8,162 bases of DNA, taken from positions 1 to 8,162 of the forward strand of contig WJKQ01000063.1 of NCBI GenBank assembly GCA_014728975.1, read 5' to 3'. Position numbers and translations under genes: made by a program. The notes under the pieces were generated by a model, which was not told the DNA's origin, searched no databases, and worked only from the letters and a program-made list of their open reading frames with translations. This document shows positions 1 to 6,598 of the stretch, in pieces. The stretch is from Candidatus Peregrinibacteria bacterium. Its GTDB lineage: Bacteria > Patescibacteriota > Gracilibacteria > UBA1369 > LOWO2-01-FULL-3. Position 1 is the first letter of the stretch; each line of letters starts with the position of its first letter.

Positions 1-73
1 ACCTTAGCTCAGCTGGTAGAGCACCTGTCTTGTAAACAGTGGGTCGTCGGTTCGAGTCCGACAGGTGGCTCCA
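1..73 (+). tRNA. tRNA-Thr (UGU anticodon), missing its first three bases at the window edge
   Basis: The cloverleaf can be read directly. The remaining 5' acceptor bases are 1-4, the D-arm is 7-22 (GCTC paired with GAGC), and the anticodon arm is 24-40 with loop CTTGTAA at 29-35. The anticodon is TGT at 31-33, so it reads ACA and wobble Thr codons. The T-arm is 46-62 (GTCGG, loop TTCGAGT, CCGAC) and the 3' acceptor strand is 63-69. The discriminator base is T70 and CCA is encoded at 71-73. The 3' acceptor strand AGGTGGC requires a 5' strand GCCACCT, of which only ACCT is visible, so the gene begins three bases before the window. The outermost anticodon-stem pair (C24 opposite T40) is a mismatch; the other stems pair well. 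It is convergent with the transporter gene to its right. Confidence 0.95.
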
Positions 74-95
74 TTTTTTTATGCTCCAAAAAAAT
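73..95. terminator. T-tract and AT-only inverted repeat between tRNA-Thr and the transporter gene
   Basis: Directly after the encoded CCA lies a run of seven T (74-80), which could release polymerase after the tRNA. ATTTTTTT (73-80) and AAAAAAAT (88-95) are perfect inverted repeats around a 7-base spacer. A stem of only A-T pairs is weak, so a role as a bidirectional terminator for the two convergent genes is an inference. The repeat overlaps the last codons of the transporter gene. Confidence 0.3.
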
Positions 96-1923
96 AATAA
101 ATAGAAAAAGAGGTTACAAACAACAAAATTATATTTAAAAACAATCCCACTTTTATAAAATCCGAAAATTTGTAATTTCCGGCGCTGTATACCATTGTAT
201 TTGTCTGGTAACCGACAGGGGAAAGGAAAGAAGTTGAAGAGGCAAACATTACTATCAAAGTTAAAGAAATCGGATTTATTCCTAATTTTTGGGCAACCGC
301 AAGCGCAATCGGCACAAGAAGAACAACCGCGGCGTTATTTGAGATTAATTCTGTTAAAATAGTTGTAATTATGTAAAATACTCCGAAAATCAATAGCGGA
401 GAAAGGTAGTCTGATAGATTTACTATCAATCCCGCTATGAAATTTGCCGCTCCGCTTTCCTGCATCGCAATCCCCAAAGGAATTAATCCGGCAAGTAAAA
501 ATATTACATCCCAGCTGACTGTTTCATAGATTTCTTTTGTATCCAAACAGCCTGTAACAAACATTAAAATTACACCCATAATCGCTGACACCATTATCGG
601 GAGAATATTTAATGCCGCAACGAGGACAACCAAAGTGATAATTCCGATAGCTACCCATGATTTTTTGCTGTCATATTCCTGTTCCATCTCTTCCAAAAGC
701 ACAATATCTTTTGAGTTTTGTATCCTCTGATAATTTGATTTTGATACTTTAATTAAAATTATTTCGCCTCTTCTAAGTTTCATTTCGGCAAGGCGTTTTG
801 TTCCAACCTTTTTTCGGTTTATTCCTATTACCGCCGCCTGAAATTTTTTCCAAAAATTAAGTTCGCCAATTTTTTTGTTATGAAACAGGTTCGGAACCAC
901 AGCTTTTACTATTTTTTCAGATTTAGCAGGTATCCTTCTTCTTTCTTCATTAAAATTAAGAAGGAGTTTTTCATTTTCTCTGTCATCCAGATCCATCAAT
1001 TTTTGTTCATCCACTGTCAAAACCAGTATATCCCCTTCTTTTAATTTCACTTTATTTATATTTTTAACGTAAGATTTTTCTCCTCTGGTGATTTTATTGA
1101 CTTTTACATCATCGGAATCAATATAATCAATTTCATTTATTCGTTTACCTATAAATTGTGAACCTTGTTCTATTTCCACTTCAGTAACAAAATTATTTGC
1201 CTGTTTTTCCTCTACCTCTTCAGCTTTTCTTTTGGGAAGAAGAAATCTGCCGATTGTAATTAAGTATACCGTGCCGACCAAAAGTACGATTGCTCCAATC
1301 TTTGTAAAAGTAAACATATTAAACGGTTCCAGATTATTATTCATCAAAATCGAATTTGCGAGGATGTTTGTGGATGTTCCAACCAGGGTCAAAGTTCCTC
1401 CCAACATAGACAAAAATGAGAGAGGAATAAGTAATTTTGTTGCCGGAGTTTTTGAAATTTTACTTAGATTCATTACCATCGGCAAAAAAATTGCCACAGC
1501 CGCGGTATTATTAAATAAGCCGGAAAGCGGTGCTACGATCGCTGCAATAATTATCATCTGAAGAGTAAGAGACTTTTTCGCGAACTGAAAAATTTTATGT
1601 CCCAATTTTTGTATCACACCCGTCTTTGCTATTCCTCCCGATAGAATAAACATACATAAAACCGTTATTGTCGCGGTTGAGGAAAAACCGGAAACTCCCT
1701 GTTCGGGGGTAACAAGTCCCAGGATCATTAAAATCAGCATTATCAATATCGCCGTGATATCCACCGGAAGTTTTTCGGTTGTAAAAAGCAACAGTGCGAA
1801 AAATATAACTCCAAACACCTTAATAATCGGCGGTACAAGAAAAAGAGAAGCAATAAAAATTAAGGATAGTATCGGGAAAAGAGTTGTTTTTTTTATTATT
1901 TTCTTAAGTCCGGAAAAATCCAT
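79..1923 (-). CDS. SLC13/DASS-family anion permease with two central RCK_C (TrkA_C) domains
   Basis: This is a 614-residue inner-membrane transporter of the divalent anion:Na+ symporter (DASS/SLC13) fold. The N-terminal membrane half (about 15-228) holds the first re-entrant motif NNTAAVAIFLP at 138-148, followed by GTSTN at 182-186. The C-terminal half (about 422-612) holds the matching SNNAAVVLLVP at 528-538 and QTN at 573-575; these paired Asn/Thr motifs line the substrate and Na+ site in the family. Between the halves lies a soluble insert (about 230-420) with two RCK_C-like domains, near 244-312 and 330-412, as in bacterial members fused to TrkA_C domains; these presumably bind a regulatory ligand on the cytoplasmic side. 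Substrate (sulfate, dicarboxylate, phosphate or other) cannot be told from sequence. The ATG at 1923 is secure because an in-frame TGA lies 12 bases upstream and the next Met is at residue 62. There is no Shine-Dalgarno sequence. It stands alone, convergent with tRNA-Thr. Confidence 0.9.
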   Translation of the reverse strand: MDFSGLKKIIKKTTLFPILSLIFIASLFLVPPIIKVFGVIFFALLLFTTEKLPVDITAILIMLILMILGLVTPEQGVSGFSSTATITVLCMFILSGGIAKTGVIQKLGHKIFQFAKKSLTLQMIIIAAIVAPLSGLFNNTAAVAIFLPMVMNLSKISKTPATKLLIPLSFLSMLGGTLTLVGTSTNILANSILMNNNLEPFNMFTFTKIGAIVLLVGTVYLITIGRFLLPKRKAEEVEEKQANNFVTEVEIEQGSQFIGKRINEIDYIDSDDVKVNKITRGEKSYVKNINKVKLKEGDILVLTVDEQKLMDLDDRENEKLLLNFNEERRRIPAKSEKIVKAVVPNLFHNKKIGELNFWKKFQAAVIGINRKKVGTKRLAEMKLRRGEIILIKVSKSNYQRIQNSKDIVLLEEMEQEYDSKKSWVAIGIITLVVLVAALNILPIMVSAIMGVILMFVTGCLDTKEIYETVSWDVIFLLAGLIPLGIAMQESGAANFIAGLIVNLSDYLSPLLIFGVFYIITTILTELISNNAAVVLLVPIALAVAQKLGINPISLTLIVMFASSTSFLSPVGYQTNTMVYSAGNYKFSDFIKVGLFLNIILLFVTSFSIYYFFGA

Positions 1924-1945
1924 AAATAATTTTCATTATGATAAG

Positions 1946-1975
1946 AACATATCAAATGAAAGGGAATGATTTCAA
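1946..1975 (-). promoter_or_regulatory. possible promoter of the SLC13-family gene
   Basis: On the minus strand TTGAAA (1970-1975) and TATGTT (1946-1951) are separated by 18 bases and resemble sigma-70 -35 and -10 boxes. Transcription would start near 1939, giving a leader of about 15 bases before the ATG at 1923. In AT-rich DNA such matches arise easily by chance, so this is tentative. Confidence 0.35.
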
Positions 1976-1990
1976 TAATGATATTTGATA
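1950..1990. repeat. 8-bp inverted repeat flanking the putative -35 box
   Basis: TATCAAAT (1950-1957) and ATTTGATA (1983-1990) are perfect inverted repeats separated by 25 bases, in the gap between the orphan gene and the transporter gene. No T-tract follows on the minus strand, so it does not look like an intrinsic terminator. Because the putative -35 box lies between the arms, a repressor operator is conceivable; chance occurrence in AT-rich DNA is equally possible. Confidence 0.25.
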
Positions 1991-1998
1991 AAAAAATT

Positions 1999-2898
1999 TT
2001 ACTGAAGATATTCAGGATACTGGAAAAAAGTATTGTTACATTCCTTTGTTTGTCCTTCCAGTAAAGATCTTTTTATTGCCAGAGATGTCACGGGAAATCT
2101 ACATTCGCGATAAAGATATTCTCCCGCCTCCTGGGTGTTTTGAACTTCTCCAAGAAATATCTGAACCCCCGGTATTGATACTACTATAATGTTTCCTCCA
2201 TTTGGTCCTTTTGTTTTCGTATATAAAACTACCGGCAAGCCGTTTGCCGATTTTAATGTTCTCTGTATCGCGCTTTGAAGTGCAGTAGAAAGATCAAGTT
2301 CCTCGAGTCTGAGGTTATATCCGTAAGTATTATTTAAGTCCTCGAGCTGCGACTGAATCTGTTCCCGTTCTTCAATATTTCTTTCCGGTAATTCCAACGA
2401 AAGGTCCAAATTTGTTCCATCTTCCAAAACATTTCTTTGCGCAAAATTCATTAAATTCTTTGTTTCAGGATTATTTGACGCAAAAAGCTCCTGAAACACT
2501 TCCACCAAATTTGCAGGCATTGTGTCGGCTATAGTAGAAAACACCTCTCCTTCGGCTTCTTCGGGGGGTTCTACGAGCATTCTGGGGACTGTAATCGACA
2601 AAGATAAAGGTTTAAAAGAATTTCTTATTCTTTTTGCTTTTAATTTTTGTCTTATGGTATCTGCCAATTCATAGAATGCACGGGGCATTTCACAATTTAC
2701 TTTTAACGCTTCTTTTTCTGATATTCTTGTATTTAAATGATCGGGAAGGATTCTAATTTCCACAGTATTTATTAAATGGTCCGGCAAGTCGCCTATTAAA
2801 GGAAACCTTTTAAGCATTATTCCCCTGGTCTGGAGTTCGTTAATTTCGTACATTTTTAACGGAAAGTCCCATATTTGTATTTCTTCCGGTGTTTCCAT
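1999..2898 (-). CDS. hypothetical soluble protein, about 299 residues, family not recognised
   Basis: I do not recognise this protein. From ATG at 2898 it is 299 residues, with no signal peptide and no membrane segment, so it is probably cytoplasmic. The N-terminal third (about 1-110) looks like mixed alpha/beta with short hydrophobic strands (VEIRIL, LSLSITVP) and a basic helix near 83-93. The middle (about 115-215) is acidic and largely helical. The C-terminal part (220-270) has beta-like segments LPVVLYT and GNIIVVSIPGVQIFLG and ends in an aromatic tail. Cysteines are few: 69, 266 and 287. The open frame extends to a TTG at 2916, but the promoter upstream would start transcription at about that base, so the ATG at 2898 is the better start. 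It has its own promoter and an upstream terminator, so it is probably an independent unit rather than part of the ilv operon. Confidence 0.75.
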   Translation of the reverse strand: METPEEIQIWDFPLKMYEINELQTRGIMLKRFPLIGDLPDHLINTVEIRILPDHLNTRISEKEALKVNCEMPRAFYELADTIRQKLKAKRIRNSFKPLSLSITVPRMLVEPPEEAEGEVFSTIADTMPANLVEVFQELFASNNPETKNLMNFAQRNVLEDGTNLDLSLELPERNIEEREQIQSQLEDLNNTYGYNLRLEELDLSTALQSAIQRTLKSANGLPVVLYTKTKGPNGGNIIVVSIPGVQIFLGEVQNTQEAGEYLYRECRFPVTSLAIKRSLLEGQTKECNNTFFQYPEYLQ

Positions 2899-2923
2899 TA
2901 TTAATTTAATAAACAAGTTGGAA

Positions 2924-2951
2924 ACTATATCATTTTTTTTAAATCAGTCAA
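2924..2951 (-). promoter_or_regulatory. sigma-70-type promoter of the orphan gene
   Basis: On the minus strand TTGACT (2946-2951, five of six matches to the -35 consensus) and TATAGT (2924-2929, five of six to the -10 consensus) are 16 bases apart. The site falls between the terminator of the upstream gene and the start of the orphan gene, exactly where a promoter is expected. The predicted start of transcription is near 2917, leaving a leader of about 19 bases before the ATG at 2898. Confidence 0.65.
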
Positions 2952-2970
2952 TACATTATTTATATACGCT

Positions 2971-2995
2971 AAAAAAGCCCTGTGTGTTACAGGGC
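2971..2995 (-). terminator. intrinsic terminator after the small membrane-protein gene
   Basis: Arms 2977-2983 (GCCCTGT) and 2989-2995 (ACAGGGC) form a perfect 7-bp GC-rich stem with a 5-base loop. On the minus strand it is followed immediately by six T (2971-2976). It lies 18 bases past the stop codon of the 150-residue gene. It is the first GC-rich hairpin with a T-tract downstream of the ilv genes. Confidence 0.88.
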
Positions 2996-3013
2996 CCTTA
3001 GCTAAAAATTTTT

Positions 3014-3466
3014 TTACTTTTTTCTCTTTTGAATGTAACCAACAATCGGCCCTGCGATTAGACCAACTCCCGCCAAAATTGTGAGGTAGAGTCCGGATCC
3101 GACAGTGATTTGTATTGATTCGGCAAATTCGTCTCCAGCCATATCAAGAGCAAGCTCCTCGCTTGCGGATGACATTTCCATAAAATCAATAATTCCGATA
3201 GCCGCAGCCAATACTCCAAGAATTATCGTTATCCATAGAGGAACTTTTTGAATTGCAAGCATAACAAATGCAACTACCGCGATTCCGATAGTTATTATTC
3301 CGTCTCCATCAATTCCTGTAACTGTAAAAAATCCGGTTTCTCCCCAAGGTAAAAATGCTGCAATTACAAGCACAACCGCAGATGCCATTCCAATCAATCT
3401 CCCAAGTCCATCAGGAGCCTTTGGTTTTTTGGGATTGTCAGGATTGTTTTCTTTGACTTCTTCCAT
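3014..3466 (-). CDS. small four-helix membrane protein of unknown function
   Basis: This is a 150-residue protein with a short charged, proline-rich cytoplasmic N-tail (1-20, rich in Lys, Asn and Pro) and four hydrophobic segments near 21-40, 56-73, 76-94 and 123-144, ending in the basic tail QKRKK. The loop after helix 1 carries FLPW (38-41) and GIDGDG (51-56). A Leu-Pro-Trp then Gly-Asp-Gly pattern of this kind occurs in several uncharacterised small four-helix bacterial membrane proteins, but I cannot name a family. The loop between helices 3 and 4 (95-122) is acidic. The charge pattern suggests both ends are cytoplasmic. It starts 81 bases after ilvN with no terminator between them, and ends at a strong terminator. 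The ATG at 3466 has no Shine-Dalgarno sequence. No function is assigned. Confidence 0.8.
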   Translation of the reverse strand: MEEVKENNPDNPKKPKAPDGLGRLIGMASAVVLVIAAFLPWGETGFFTVTGIDGDGIITIGIAVVAFVMLAIQKVPLWITIILGVLAAAIGIIDFMEMSSASEELALDMAGDEFAESIQITVGSGLYLTILAGVGLIAGPIVGYIQKRKK

Positions 3467-3489
3467 AGGTTCGAGGTTAAAAAATATAT

Positions 3490-3504
3490 GTAAAATTGGT
3501 TTAC
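3490..3504. repeat. short inverted repeat in the leader of the membrane-protein gene
   Basis: GTAAA (3490-3494) and TTTAC (3500-3504) form a 5-bp stem around a 5-base loop. It lies just downstream of the possible -10 box and about 24 bases before the ATG. It is small and AT-rich, so it could be an operator half-site pair, a weak leader hairpin or chance. Confidence 0.2.
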
Positions 3505-3511
3505 CCTTATT

Positions 3512-3517
3512 ATTATA
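3512..3517 (-). promoter_or_regulatory. possible -10 element for the 150-residue membrane-protein gene
   Basis: The minus strand reads TATAAT, a perfect -10 consensus, 46 bases upstream of the ATG at 3466. At a 17-base spacing the -35 region is ATTTAT, a poor match, and there is no TG extension. A leader of about 39 bases would result. The gene could therefore be transcribed alone, by read-through from ilvN, or both. Confidence 0.4.
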
Positions 3518-3547
3518 CCTAAATAGAATATAAAATAAATACTATGA

Positions 3548-3814
3548 TTAATCAGGTTTAATTTCTTTATAACGAACTTCGATCACAGGTATAAGACATT
3601 CAAGCTTTTTCATTACCAAACTTATCTTTTTTATGTTTTTTTTAGAGTCGATCGTGAAATGTATTTGTGTGAATTTTTTTTCCTTATCGGGATGTTTTAC
3701 GTTAATTGATTGTATATTCACGTTAAATTTTCTAAGAAGAATAGTTATCCTGGCCAGTACACCCGGTTGGTTCTGAACGTTACTGATTACATCATAATGA
3801 TGGTTTTTTTTCAT
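3548..3814 (-). CDS. ilvN: acetolactate synthase small (regulatory) subunit, short ACT-domain form
   Basis: This 88-residue protein consists of essentially one ACT domain. The hallmark stretch NQPGVLARI at 15-23 begins the ligand-binding turn and first helix, and VNIQSINV at 32-39 forms the next strand, as in IlvN/IlvH/IlvM. The length matches the short enterobacterial forms (roughly 85-95 residues), not the usual form of about 160 residues with a second C-terminal domain. It should bind the IlvB large subunit, raise its activity and, in many bacteria, pass on feedback inhibition by valine or another branched-chain amino acid. Its ATG overlaps the ilvB stop codon as ATGA, which suggests translational coupling and matched amounts of the two subunits. 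There is no Shine-Dalgarno sequence. It is the last recognisable ilv gene of the operon. Confidence 0.88.
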   Translation of the reverse strand: MKKNHHYDVISNVQNQPGVLARITILLRKFNVNIQSINVKHPDKEKKFTQIHFTIDSKKNIKKISLVMKKLECLIPVIEVRYKEIKPD

Positions 3815-5541
3815 TTTAAATCATTATCATTTAGAGCCTGTTCACCCAAAGGAGTATTAGGGGGTACCATTGGAAATACGTGTTCATTTGGGTCAACTTT
3901 AAATGCGATCAATGCAGGTCCCTTTTCATCGCGTGCATTTTTTATTGCATTTTCCGCTTCTTCATAACTTTCCGCATTCCACGCCGGGATATTAAACGCG
4001 GAAGCAAGTATTTTAAAATCAGGATTTTTTATTACAGTTTCCGAAAGGTTTCCTTCAAAAAGTAGATTTTGCCATTGACGAACCATTCCAAGGCTCGCGT
4101 CCTCCATGATTGCAATCTTTATTCCAATATTATTTTCAGCTATTGTTGCCAGCTCCTGCATATTCATCTGAAAGCCCCCATCGCCGCATATCGCCCAGAC
4201 TTCGCGATCTGGTTTCCCGAGTTTGGCTCCCATCGCAGAAGGCACTCCGTATCCCATGGAGCCGAGCCCCCCGGATGTTATGTAAGAATTTGGTTTTCTA
4301 AAACGGTAAAATCTTCCGGTCCACATCTGATTGCGCCCGACATCGGACGCGATAACAGCATTTCCTTCTGTTGCATCTGAGATCATTTTAATTATTCTGG
4401 GCTGACTTAAAAAGTCCTTTTCATTATCGGGATTCAGACTGAAATCAAGAAATCCGTATTTCTTTTTCCATTCATTGATCGCGTGCCACCAATTCTCAAA
4501 TTTATGAGATGAAAGAAGTTTATCTGCGCGAATTAGGATATCTTTTGCATCTCCGGGTAAAGGAAGATCGGTAGTAATATTTTTATCTATTTCTGAAATA
4601 TCAATGTCTATATGGACAAAATTAGTGTTTTTCGTAAACGACTTTAAATTACCGGTAATTCTGTCATCAAAACGACTGCCCGCGCTAATGATGAGATCGG
4701 CATTGTGAGCGGCTAAATTTGCAACTGCCTCACCATGCATCCCTATAAGGCCAAGCCATAAAGCGTGGTTTTGCGGAAAGGCTGTAATTCCCAATAAAGT
4801 ACTGACTACCGGAATATTGTGTTTTTCAGAGAATTTTTTTAGTTCTGACTGAGCTCCTGAAATTTCCACTCCATGACCTGCTATTAACACAGGCTTTTTG
4901 GCTTTTTCAAGAAGTGAATTTAGTTTTTTAATCTCCGAATCACTACATTTTTCTGGGATCGGATTGTAGCCTGGCAGGTCCACTTCAGTTTCATGAATAT
5001 ATCGTGCTTCAGTGACCCACGCATCTTTTGAAATATCAATATGAACGGGGCCCGGCCTCCCTGTTTTTGCAATGTAAAAAGCTTCTTTTAGTGTTTTTAC
5101 TATATCTTTTGCATGACTTATGAAATAGCTATGTTTAACGACAGGCATGGACATTCCCAAAACATCGGTTTCCTGAAATGCGTCCGTTCCTATCATTTCC
5201 TCGACAACCTGACCGGTTATATATACAACCGGAACCGAGTCCATCATAGAGTTTGCTATGGATGTCATCAGATTTGTTGCTCCAGGGCCTGAAGTTCCAA
5301 TCGCAATACCAACTTTTCCGGTCACCCGCGCGTATCCGTCTGCCGCAAAGCCTCCACCCTGTTCCTGTCGTGGAAGAATATGTCTGACTTTATGGCCGTA
5401 TTTCTTAAATTTGTCGTAGAGAGGAAGAAGTACACCACCCGGTATTCCAAATATTACATCCACGCCAAGTTCCGCCATTGCTTCACAAAATATTTCTGAA
5501 CCTAACATTTCCGAATTTGATTTTGGTTGGGGTGTTTTCAT
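3811..5541 (-). CDS. ilvB: acetolactate (acetohydroxyacid) synthase large subunit
   Basis: This ThDP-dependent enzyme condenses pyruvate with pyruvate or 2-oxobutyrate, the first common step to Val, Leu and Ile. Its 576 residues are normal for the family, with three domains: PYR (about 12-180), central (about 200-345) and PP (about 380-560). Conserved points are the catalytic Glu60 (RQEQGGGFAADGYAR), AFQ at 121-123, Lys172 (ISKD), SRFDDR at 289-294, GLGSM at 425-429, GDG at 453-455 and Trp490 in MVRQWQ, the AHAS-specific Trp. Three cofactor contacts differ: the usual GQHQMW is GRNQMW (402-407), and the Asn-Asn ending the ThDP motif is Glu480-Asp481, putting Asp at the Mg2+-ligand position, 27 residues after Asp454. 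Position between ilvC (1-base gap) and ilvN (ATGA overlap) strongly supports the AHAS assignment over other ThDP enzymes. The ATG at 5541 is preceded by AATAAA, not a Shine-Dalgarno site. Confidence 0.95.
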   Translation of the reverse strand: MKTPQPKSNSEMLGSEIFCEAMAELGVDVIFGIPGGVLLPLYDKFKKYGHKVRHILPRQEQGGGFAADGYARVTGKVGIAIGTSGPGATNLMTSIANSMMDSVPVVYITGQVVEEMIGTDAFQETDVLGMSMPVVKHSYFISHAKDIVKTLKEAFYIAKTGRPGPVHIDISKDAWVTEARYIHETEVDLPGYNPIPEKCSDSEIKKLNSLLEKAKKPVLIAGHGVEISGAQSELKKFSEKHNIPVVSTLLGITAFPQNHALWLGLIGMHGEAVANLAAHNADLIISAGSRFDDRITGNLKSFTKNTNFVHIDIDISEIDKNITTDLPLPGDAKDILIRADKLLSSHKFENWWHAINEWKKKYGFLDFSLNPDNEKDFLSQPRIIKMISDATEGNAVIASDVGRNQMWTGRFYRFRKPNSYITSGGLGSMGYGVPSAMGAKLGKPDREVWAICGDGGFQMNMQELATIAENNIGIKIAIMEDASLGMVRQWQNLLFEGNLSETVIKNPDFKILASAFNIPAWNAESYEEAENAIKNARDEKGPALIAFKVDPNEHVFPMVPPNTPLGEQALNDNDLK

Positions 5542-5542
5542 T

Positions 5543-6589
5543 TTATTGGTTTTCTGGACGGAGTTTTCTTACAGTTTTACCGGCCTGCCACATTTCCGAT
5601 TCGGCCATTTTATTAAGTTCTTTTTTGAGTTTTTTTCGGTAATCGGGATCCGTATTGGCTTTTAAAACAATTTCTGTTTCTTTTCCCTTTTTTACACTTT
5701 CGTAAAGTTCTTCAAATACCGGTTCTACAGCTTTCCGGAATTTATGACGCCAGTCGAGTGCTCCTCTCTGGGCTGTTGTTGAACAGTTTTCAAACATCCA
5801 GTCCATTCCTTTTTCACCTATTAAGGGGATTAGACTTTGAGTTGCTTCTTCGACTGTTTCGTTAAACGCTTCTGACGGACTATGACCTTTTTTCCTTAAA
5901 AGATTATATTGTGCTTCCATTATCCCGGCAAGCGCGCCCATAAGGACGCCTCTTTCTCCGGTGAGATCGCTGTATACCTCTTTTTTAAATGTTGTAGGGA
6001 ATAAAAATCCTGATCCTATTCCAATGCCTATGGCGATCGCACGTTCGCGTGCTTTACAAGTCGCGTCACGGTATACCGCAAAGCTTGAATTTACTCCTTT
6101 CCCTTCAAGAAAAAGGTTTCTCAATTTTGCTCCAGGGCCTTTTGGAGCAACCAAAATTACATCAATGTCTTCGGGAGGTATTACTCCGGTCTGGTCTTTA
6201 TAAACAATTGAGAATCCATGTGAAAAATATAATGCTTTGCCCGGTTCTAAATATTGTTTTATCTTATCCCACATCATTTTTTGGCCGGCGTCTGACAATA
6301 AATACATAATAATTGTTCCTTTTTTTGCGGCTTCTTCGATTGACAAAAGAGTGTTTCCTTCTTCCCAGCCGTCTTTTAGAGCTTTATCCCAGGAAGGAGA
6401 GGGTTTTCTTTGTCCCACTATCACATTAATTCCGTTATCACGAAGATTCAGGGCCTGTCCCGGTCCCTGAACTCCATATCCCAACACGGCTATTGTTTCA
6501 TCATTTAATGTTTTTTTTGCTTTTTCCAAAGAAAATTCTTCGCGTGTAATTACTTTTTCCTCAATATTTCCAAATTTTATTTTTGCCAT
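5543..6589 (-). CDS. ilvC: ketol-acid reductoisomerase (NADP+), Bacteroidota/fungal-like type
   Basis: This 348-residue enzyme catalyses Mg2+-dependent alkyl migration and NADPH reduction of acetolactate or acetohydroxybutyrate to the dihydroxy acid. The Rossmann domain starts at GYGVQGPG (37-44). The cofactor loop GQRKPSPSW (59-67) carries Arg61, Ser64 and Ser66, suited to the NADPH 2'-phosphate. Active-site residues are His124 (SHGF), Lys150 (PKGPG), Asp208 and Glu212 (YSDLTGERG), Glu244/Glu248 (NETVEE) and Ser270 (CSTTAQRGA). Wording such as GQALNLRDNG, NSSF, SGFLFPTTF and the end SEMWQAGKTVRKLRPEN resembles Bacteroidota and mitochondrial/fungal enzymes more than the usual 330-residue class I proteins (from memory of the families). 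It starts 9 bases after ilvE and stops 1 base before ilvB. No Shine-Dalgarno sequence is visible. Confidence 0.96.
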   Translation of the reverse strand: MAKIKFGNIEEKVITREEFSLEKAKKTLNDETIAVLGYGVQGPGQALNLRDNGINVIVGQRKPSPSWDKALKDGWEEGNTLLSIEEAAKKGTIIMYLLSDAGQKMMWDKIKQYLEPGKALYFSHGFSIVYKDQTGVIPPEDIDVILVAPKGPGAKLRNLFLEGKGVNSSFAVYRDATCKARERAIAIGIGIGSGFLFPTTFKKEVYSDLTGERGVLMGALAGIMEAQYNLLRKKGHSPSEAFNETVEEATQSLIPLIGEKGMDWMFENCSTTAQRGALDWRHKFRKAVEPVFEELYESVKKGKETEIVLKANTDPDYRKKLKKELNKMAESEMWQAGKTVRKLRPENQ

Positions 6590-6598
6590 ATTCTGAAA

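Noticed and set aside
1232..1561. Plus-strand open frame of 109 codons
   Set aside because: It lies entirely antisense to the well-supported SLC13-family gene and its translation has no recognisable domain; it mirrors the hydrophobic codons of the real gene.
1950..1990. Inverted repeat as an intrinsic terminator of the orphan gene
   Set aside because: The stem is AT-rich, the spacer is 25 bases and no T-tract follows on the minus strand; listed only as a repeat.
4069..4380. Plus-strand open frames opposite ilvB (also 3710-3967, 3880-4065, 4110-4301)
   Set aside because: All are shadows of the conserved ilvB/ilvN reading frames, with no promoter and no family resemblance.
3811..5541. A different ThDP enzyme (for example an oxalyl-CoA decarboxylase or a catabolic acetolactate synthase) because of the altered cofactor residues
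   Set aside because: The AHAS-specific Trp490, the SRFDDR motif and the flanking ilvC and ilvN genes fit biosynthetic acetolactate synthase.
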